Assembly: GCA_003116975.1 (NCBI GenBank)
Contig: BGKB01000085.1
Span: 124,001 to 188,000, forward strand
Length of the DNA: 64,000 bases
Source: Aurantiochytrium sp. KH105
Taxonomy: Eukaryota; Sar; Bigyra; Thraustochytrida; Thraustochytriidae
Direction: 5' to 3'
Shown here: piece by piece, positions 59,047 through 64,000 of the stretch
Numbering within the stretch: the stretch's first letter is position 1
Layout of the letters: each line of letters opens with the position of its first letter
The notes under the pieces: generated by a model
What the model saw: only the letters and a program-made list of their open reading frames with translations
The model's database searches: none
Told to the model about the DNA's origin: nothing
Made by a program: the position numbers and the translations under genes

Positions 59047-62000
59047 CTAGGAGCAGAGCTCTGCGAGGAGAATGCGATTTGACGCATCGTCGTAGACGAG
59101 CCACTGCGGGTAGCGCTGGCAAAAGGTGGTGATCCCCATAAGGGTGATGACATTGTAGTCTTTGCTGTGATCGGTCGATATTTCAGCCAGACGAGAGACC
59201 GAAACAGCGCCACGGTGCCGGAGAAGCCAGGTGCGCACGACGCAAAGTGCATGCAGGTTGTCGTCGTCGTCCAGCACAGAAACTGTAAGAGGAGTCTTAC
59301 GGTGCGGAGTCGAGACACCCGTGCCCGTTCCTGACCTCGAAGAAGCAAGACCAGAGCGCTTGACCGTGAGCACATAGGTTTTCGGATTCCAGCCCAATAA
59401 GTGCGGGTGATCGTTGCAAAAGACGCCAAGCGTACGCGTCTTGATGACTTTTGCTGCCTCGGGGTTCTCCTTGTAAAAGTTTCCCAACACGGACGCCTTG
59501 TAGGGCCCATGCGACTTTTCAAGCAGCCAATTGGCCAAGAGATTGGCAATACCGAGACTTTCTTTCTTCCATGCTCCCGACGACGAGGGAGCGCGCGCCG
59601 CATCTATGCCTCCATCTGCATTTGCATTGCCAGCCCCCGCGCTTGATTTGGCAGAGGTAGTCTCGGGCGGCACCCGGGCACCGATTCGGGCGCTCCAAAT
59701 AATATGCGACTTGGCGTCCCAGCCCAAGAGGTCTGGGACAGCATTGATGAAGACCTGCAGGGTCTTGGCTTTGACATGGCGATTGATCTGAGGAAAGACC
59801 TTGTAAAAAGCACCGAGATTGGCCGCATTTGTGTGACCGCCGTGTTCATTTTCGAGCCAAAACGCCATGGCCGTCGCGGCTGACCGGTCCGAGGTGGTCA
59901 GGCCGTCCGATGTTCCGTCGGGTTGCAATCCGGGCGTGTGGGCGGCACTTGCATTGGGGAACAAAGGCTTGCCGCCGCTGCGCTGCAATTGCTGCTGCGC
60001 GAGGGGCGTCGCGGCATCGCGCGAAGGTGAAATAGGGAGAACATTCCCGCCCGCCGGAGACGAGGGCTTGTTCGCTCCAGAGACGGCCGAGAGAATCCTC
60101 GACTTGCTGTTCCAGCGCAACACGTCGCTGTGCTCGAGCGTGAAATTATGCAAGGTTTGACTCCGGATAAGCTTGGCGAGCACAGGATGCTTTCGGTAAA
60201 AGGCGCCGAGGTTGGCCACGTTCGTCGAACCATTGTGGTGCTCCTGTAGCCACTCAGCAACGACCATGGCTGAGAGAGTTGGGTTCGCCGTATAAAAGGC
60301 CTCCTCGAGCTCGGGCGTCGGATTCTCGCTCGCGATCCAACTCGCAAGGCTCTTTCCTTGGCCGCCGCTGCCACCACTGCCATTGCCATTGGAACTTCCA
60401 TTGCCAAGCACACCGTTCTCGCCACCACTGCCGGGGCTGCCAGCCCCGGTCCCGGTTCCTGGTCCGGCACCGGGCCCCTTATCCGGGCGAACGAGGGTGA
60501 CAACGCGCGTCTTGGGATTCCAGGTCATGAGGTCTGAATTCTGACGAATAAAGGAGGCCAACGACTGCCCGCGTACAACGTTAGCGAGGTCGGGTTTGGC
60601 CTTGTAAAACATGCTCAGCGCATGCGAATTGGCTTGCGAGCCGTGCTTGTCCCGAATCCAGCGCACCATGGCTTCAGCCGCAGAGCGGCTCTGCTCGGGA
60701 AGCACGGGCGTTGGCTGTTCTCCTGCCACGGCAATAACGTGCGAAGACGGAGACCATGAAAGAACGTCGCTGTTCGACTCTACAAAGTGGCCCAGCGTCA
60801 TGGTCTTGATAATCTTGGCCATCTCGGGGTTCGCCTTGTAAAAGCGACCCAAGTGCGCCGCCTTGGTGGACCCACCGAATTCCTTGTGGAGCCAGACAGC
60901 CAATTCTTCAGCACACTCGCGCATTGTCAATCCAGAAATAACCTCTCCGTCAATCTTGATCTTGCCGTCATCCGAAGAGCCAAAGTCATTTGTGTCTGTG
61001 CCATCGACAGCGCCGCCAGTGCTATTGTCGCCGTTGGCATTTCCTTGCGATTGGAAAATGCTTGCGCGCAATGGCGAAAGGCTCGTCCAGGGGTTCACAG
61101 GGGTCTTTGGCACCACTTCGGACGTAACCACCTGGGTACTACTTGTGGACTCAAGCGTCTTCGTCGATACGTCCTGGCTTCCTGTGGCCATTGTCGGCGT
61201 CGTCGATGCTCCTGTTCGCGCAGAAGGCATGCTCAACCGAGGAGGCGAAGGCGTTGAAGACGGAGGGGTAGCCTTGGCTAATCCGCTTCCAGACTTGGCC
61301 TCCACGGAGGAAACTGTCGGATTGAGCATGCCACTCAAAAGCCCGCCTGGACTCTCGAGGTTTCGCATGGCCGACACTAGCAGGGCGTCTCCTTCCTCGT
61401 CGAGAGGGTGCACATTTTCAGCATCCTCGTGTTGTCTGCTTGTTTCAAGGCTCGCTAGTCCCGCCGATGTGTTCCACATGAGAGACCTTGCGGTGGGCGA
61501 GACACCCGGCGCAACGTCGCTTCCCGCGACTGAAGATGAGGATGACATTGATGATGACGTTGAAGACGTTGTTGAGGACGTCGAGGACGTCGAAGGGTGA
61601 TGCCAGACATTATTCAAAACGCCAGAACCCGGGACAGCAAAGGATTGCGGCAGGGATGGCGGAGGTAGTTGCTGCTGAGGCTGCAGAGACGAAGCCTCGA
61701 AGCCATTGCTGTTCTTTCCATTGAGGACGCTGGGTACCTTGGGGTGCGCCTGCTTATTTTCAAGCATGTCGTCGAAGCGCTTCACGTCATTCTCCACATC
61801 AACGCCCGAGACCAAGGGCGGTGGCGGGGGAAGACTGCCGGTGCGGGCCTCTTCCACAATTCTTTGAACATCTTCCTGTGAAACAGTCGAAGGGTCGAAA
61901 TTGTGCAACGTCAAGGCTAGATTCCGAAGCTGGCTGGCTTGAATGCCCATCGCTTGCGCAAAGGTCTCCGTCGTGCAAATCTCAGCGGATCCATCGTCTG

Positions 62001-62499
62001 CAAGGGTATGAAGCGGAACGTACTGGATGTCCTTGACAAAGTAGAGCTCGGGGCTTTGCGCAACAACATAGACGTCACTGCTTCCAACACGCAACTCTGT
62101 TGCACATTCGTAGCAAAGCACCGCGAGCGCCTCCGTCGATCCAGACTTGGCCTGCCAAAGATCGATATTGGCGTCCGAAAGGAGAATTTGCAGTTTATCT
62201 TTGGCGGCCTTGATCGCCGCGGACTCTTCCACGCCCGGGGCAAAGCCCGTCACCGTTGAGAATATCCGCGACTTCACGTGATCTCCATCAAGAATGCCAT
62301 GCACGCGGAAACCAGCTTGGCGCCATGCGGACACCCTTTTCTCCACCTCTGCGCCCACCGCTTCGGCAGAGGCCGCTCCAGAGTGCGAGGCGTGCGCACA
62401 CAGAGCTCTTACATCCACAAAGAGCTCGCCCTTCTTGAGCGTCTCTCTGGCGTGCGCTGCCTGGAGCCGGGCCCTCGCCTCTTGGTCGAACTTGTCCAT
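59047..62499 (-). CDS. PIN-like N-terminal domain plus about six winged-helix/LOTUS-like repeats
   Basis: Predicted 1150-residue protein. Residues 1-185 have the alternation of a PIN/FEN-type nuclease fold: LFVDVRALC, HGILDGDHVKSR, SGSTEALAVLCYE, VYVVAQSPELYFVKDIQYVPL. The usual acidic cluster (EAD, DxD) is eroded, so activity is doubtful. A Ser/Pro/Gly-rich linker covers about 215-520. Repeats of about 65 residues begin near 529, 607, 743, 873, 983 and 1082. The consensus is a-WL-x4-G-x5-a-LG-x-FY-x3-P-x2-a-x2-a-x-TL-x-F-x6-LLxW-x5-a-a, where a is hydrophobic. Examples are VLGNFYKENPEAAKVIKTRT and HPHLLGWNPKTYVLTV. Size and pattern recall OST-HTH/LOTUS RNA-binding winged helices, which pair with NYN/PIN nucleases in MARF1-type proteins. 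This is inference by eye. The start ATG is at 62499. Confidence 0.75.
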   Translation of the reverse strand: MDKFDQEARARLQAAHARETLKKGELFVDVRALCAHASHSGAASAEAVGAEVEKRVSAWRQAGFRVHGILDGDHVKSRIFSTVTGFAPGVEESAAIKAAKDKLQILLSDANIDLWQAKSGSTEALAVLCYECATELRVGSSDVYVVAQSPELYFVKDIQYVPLHTLADDGSAEICTTETFAQAMGIQASQLRNLALTLHNFDPSTVSQEDVQRIVEEARTGSLPPPPPLVSGVDVENDVKRFDDMLENKQAHPKVPSVLNGKNSNGFEASSLQPQQQLPPPSLPQSFAVPGSGVLNNVWHHPSTSSTSSTTSSTSSSMSSSSSVAGSDVAPGVSPTARSLMWNTSAGLASLETSRQHEDAENVHPLDEEGDALLVSAMRNLESPGGLLSGMLNPTVSSVEAKSGSGLAKATPPSSTPSPPRLSMPSARTGASTTPTMATGSQDVSTKTLESTSSTQVVTSEVVPKTPVNPWTSLSPLRASIFQSQGNANGDNSTGGAVDGTDTNDFGSSDDGKIKIDGEVISGLTMRECAEELAVWLHKEFGGSTKAAHLGRFYKANPEMAKIIKTMTLGHFVESNSDVLSWSPSSHVIAVAGEQPTPVLPEQSRSAAEAMVRWIRDKHGSQANSHALSMFYKAKPDLANVVRGQSLASFIRQNSDLMTWNPKTRVVTLVRPDKGPGAGPGTGTGAGSPGSGGENGVLGNGSSNGNGSGGSGGQGKSLASWIASENPTPELEEAFYTANPTLSAMVVAEWLQEHHNGSTNVANLGAFYRKHPVLAKLIRSQTLHNFTLEHSDVLRWNSKSRILSAVSGANKPSSPAGGNVLPISPSRDAATPLAQQQLQRSGGKPLFPNASAAHTPGLQPDGTSDGLTTSDRSAATAMAFWLENEHGGHTNAANLGAFYKVFPQINRHVKAKTLQVFINAVPDLLGWDAKSHIIWSARIGARVPPETTSAKSSAGAGNANADGGIDAARAPSSSGAWKKESLGIANLLANWLLEKSHGPYKASVLGNFYKENPEAAKVIKTRTLGVFCNDHPHLLGWNPKTYVLTVKRSGLASSRSGTGTGVSTPHRKTPLTVSVLDDDDNLHALCVVRTWLLRHRGAVSVSRLAEISTDHSKDYNVITLMGITTFCQRYPQWLVYDDASNRILLAELCS

Positions 62500-63105
62500 C
62501 CTCCCTCTGCTGGCGATGACAACTTGCTGCGTCCGGATTTAGGAAATCAGAAGTTGAGAAGAACGTTTCCGCAACGATTCTGCTGCCGATGGCAAGAGGA
62601 GCGAGCGCGCGGCGTCCCCGCGCGCCTTCTTTCCCTCCTCGGACCGTCGCCTGCGCGGCCTTGGCCTCCTCACAGTTGTGACCAAAGATCCCCCTTGTTC
62701 AAGCGAGTTTTCAAGGCGCGGATCTATTATATCTATCTGGCTCAGCTACACCGCCCCCCGCCCGAGGCCCGGCGGAGTACGGCGGCGCGAGCGAAGCGGC
62801 GGCGCGAGCGAAGCGGCTGCGCTGCGCCGGCGCGGCGCGGAGTGGCGCGAAGCGGCGCGGCGCGTGCTGGGAGGGATCGATGGATGGATGGATGGATGGA
62901 ATGGATCGGATGGATGGATGGTTGAACGGATGACCGCGCGGGGCCGCTCGAGCGGCCGACCCGGCGGCGGCGGCGGCGGCGCGGCGCGCGGGGCTGCGGC
63001 CGGCCGGCCTCGCGCTCTGCTCCTGCTCGACGCCGCTCGCCGCGCGGCGCCGGGCGCAGGCGGCCGAGCGGGGCGCCTCGAGGGTCCGAAGGCGCACTGC
63101 CGCCG

Positions 63106-63180
63106 CAAGTGGGCCCGCGCCTTTGCCGCACTTGCGCGCCGCCCATTCCGCACTTGCGGCCGCCGCATACCCCACTTCCG
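63106..63180 (+). promoter_or_regulatory. Three-copy 22-bp array of CACTTG-type boxes
   Basis: GCACTTG at 63128-63134 and 63150-63156, and a variant CCACTTC at 63172-63178, are spaced exactly 22 bp apart. An inverted CAAGTGGG begins at 63106, again 22 bp away. The unit ends in GC-rich CGCGCCGCC-like sequence. It lies about 600 bp upstream of the minus-strand repeat-protein gene. Confidence 0.45.
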
Positions 63181-63923
63181 CGCCGCGCGGGCACACTGAC
63201 AGTGTCGCTGTCAGGGCAGCTTAAAATAGGCAAGCCAAGCCACGCCAAGCCACGCCACGCCGCGCCACGGCGGGCCGCAGCCCCCGGCCACGCCAGGCGC
63301 TGCACTGCTGCTGCCTGCGGCGGCGGCTGCGCAGCTCAGCGAGCGAGCAGCCTCTGGCAGCGAGCGGCGCGGCCTCGGCGCGCCTCCCTCCCAGGTCGGT
63401 GCAGGCACCTGCGCCTTGAACTTGAACTTGACAGACAGAAGGCGAGTTTTCTTACAGACAGTTAGTTATTTTTATTTTACTTTCGAGAGAAAGAAGCGCG
63501 GATATCCTCGACTTCGGAGAATAGCATATCCTAGGTTAAAGGGAGAAGTGCCGCGCTGCGGGGACGCGATCCTGGAACCCTAGTCGCGGGAGCTGAAGCC
63601 TCGCCGCGGCGTGCGCAACGCAAAGCGCACACCGTTTTGCTTTGGCTTGTGCCATGGCGATTGAGAGCTTGTTGACAATCGCCAGTCGATGACGCGCGGG
63701 AGTGTGGGCCGGTGCAAGAGAGATCGTGATCCTTAGCCCCACTCTTGACTTTATCAGGAGACGGCCGGGGCGGGGCGGGGCGGGCTGGGCCCCGGGCCGG
63801 CGATGCCACGACTGCGCGGCGCCCGAGTTTCTCAACGGATATACGCGCAGAAGACAAGCAAAAAGCAAGCAAATAGCAGGTTTCCTCCGACAGAAAACAA
63901 CGAAAGAAACAGAACAACGTTCG

Positions 63924-63946
63924 CATGGCATGGCATGGCATGGCAT
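63924..63946. repeat. GGCAT pentamer array
   Basis: Four consecutive GGCAT units, the same pentamer class as at 50404-50443. Confidence 0.85.
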
Positions 63947-64000
63947 AGGTCCGTGATCAGAGGAGACCGTTCAACGTGGGGAAGACAGACAGAGACAGGC

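Larger units (their letters stand above)
62500..64000. other. Right-edge GC-rich intergenic region
   Basis: No conserved protein on either strand. It contains (GATG)n at about 62877-62923, the CACTTG-box array at 63106-63180, GCCAAGCCAC-type repeats at about 63231-63270, and a GGCAT array at about 63924-63946. The 62750-63400 part is extremely GC-rich. Composition becomes balanced to the right of 63430. Confidence 0.5.

Noticed and set aside
63531-63946. Minus-strand frames of 136 residues at the right edge
   Set aside because: Two overlapping frames of equal length begin in the GGCAT array and contain no conserved motif.

Overview
This is a nuclear contig from a eukaryote, most likely a stramenopile protist of the thraustochytrid/labyrinthulid type. 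That placement is inference. It rests on long GC-rich open frames with almost no introns, short intergenic gaps, GC-rich low-complexity promoters full of microsatellites, motile-cilium genes next to heterotroph metabolism genes, and GTACGT donors at the only two introns I could model. No rRNA, tRNA, CRISPR array, virus copy or transposon with recognisable catalytic motifs was found. One run of Ns lies at 38004-38361.

Layout. 0.5-4.2 kb (minus): a CRT-like transporter and an FSP1/AIFM2-like FAD oxidoreductase. 5.4-8.4 kb: a HYPK-like protein diverging from an eIF4B-like protein with two RRMs. 8.8-16.5 kb: an unknown protein, the outer-dynein-arm docking protein ODAD1/CCDC63, DRC4/GAS8, and, diverging from DRC4, an IQ/WW protein with six copies of an undescribed beta-type repeat. 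16.6-22.4 kb: a large protein with possible kinship to KICSTOR subunit KICS2, diverging from an SNM1/PSO2 cross-link repair nuclease. 22.7-29.0 kb: an EAG-type K+ channel, a conserved protein of unknown function and a CD36/LIMP-2 protein. 32.7-39.4 kb: a TKL receptor-like kinase, anthranilate phosphoribosyltransferase, and a membrane-anchored DET1-like histidine phosphatase with one intron and the N gap. 39.9-50.3 kb: a repeat-containing orphan, an ankyrin/transmembrane protein, a multispan membrane orphan, two small orphans and a FAR-17a/AIG1-like membrane protein. 51-62.5 kb: a TrmB-type tRNA m7G methyltransferase, a papain-family protease with a C-terminal membrane anchor, a LacZ-type GH2 beta-galactosidase, and a 1150-residue protein with a PIN-like N terminus and about six winged-helix/LOTUS-like repeats.

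Most genes look like independent single transcription units, often in divergent pairs. The clearest functional neighbourhood is the ODAD1-DRC4 pair with the divergent IQ/WW-repeat gene, which suggests a small flagellar cluster. The strongest candidates for something undescribed are the PIN-like/LOTUS-like repeat protein, the IQ/WW repeat family, and GC-rich arrays of CACTTG boxes spaced 21-22 bp at three places. The N gap appears to be a false gap: its flanks share the same 12 bases, and collapsing them restores one reading frame.
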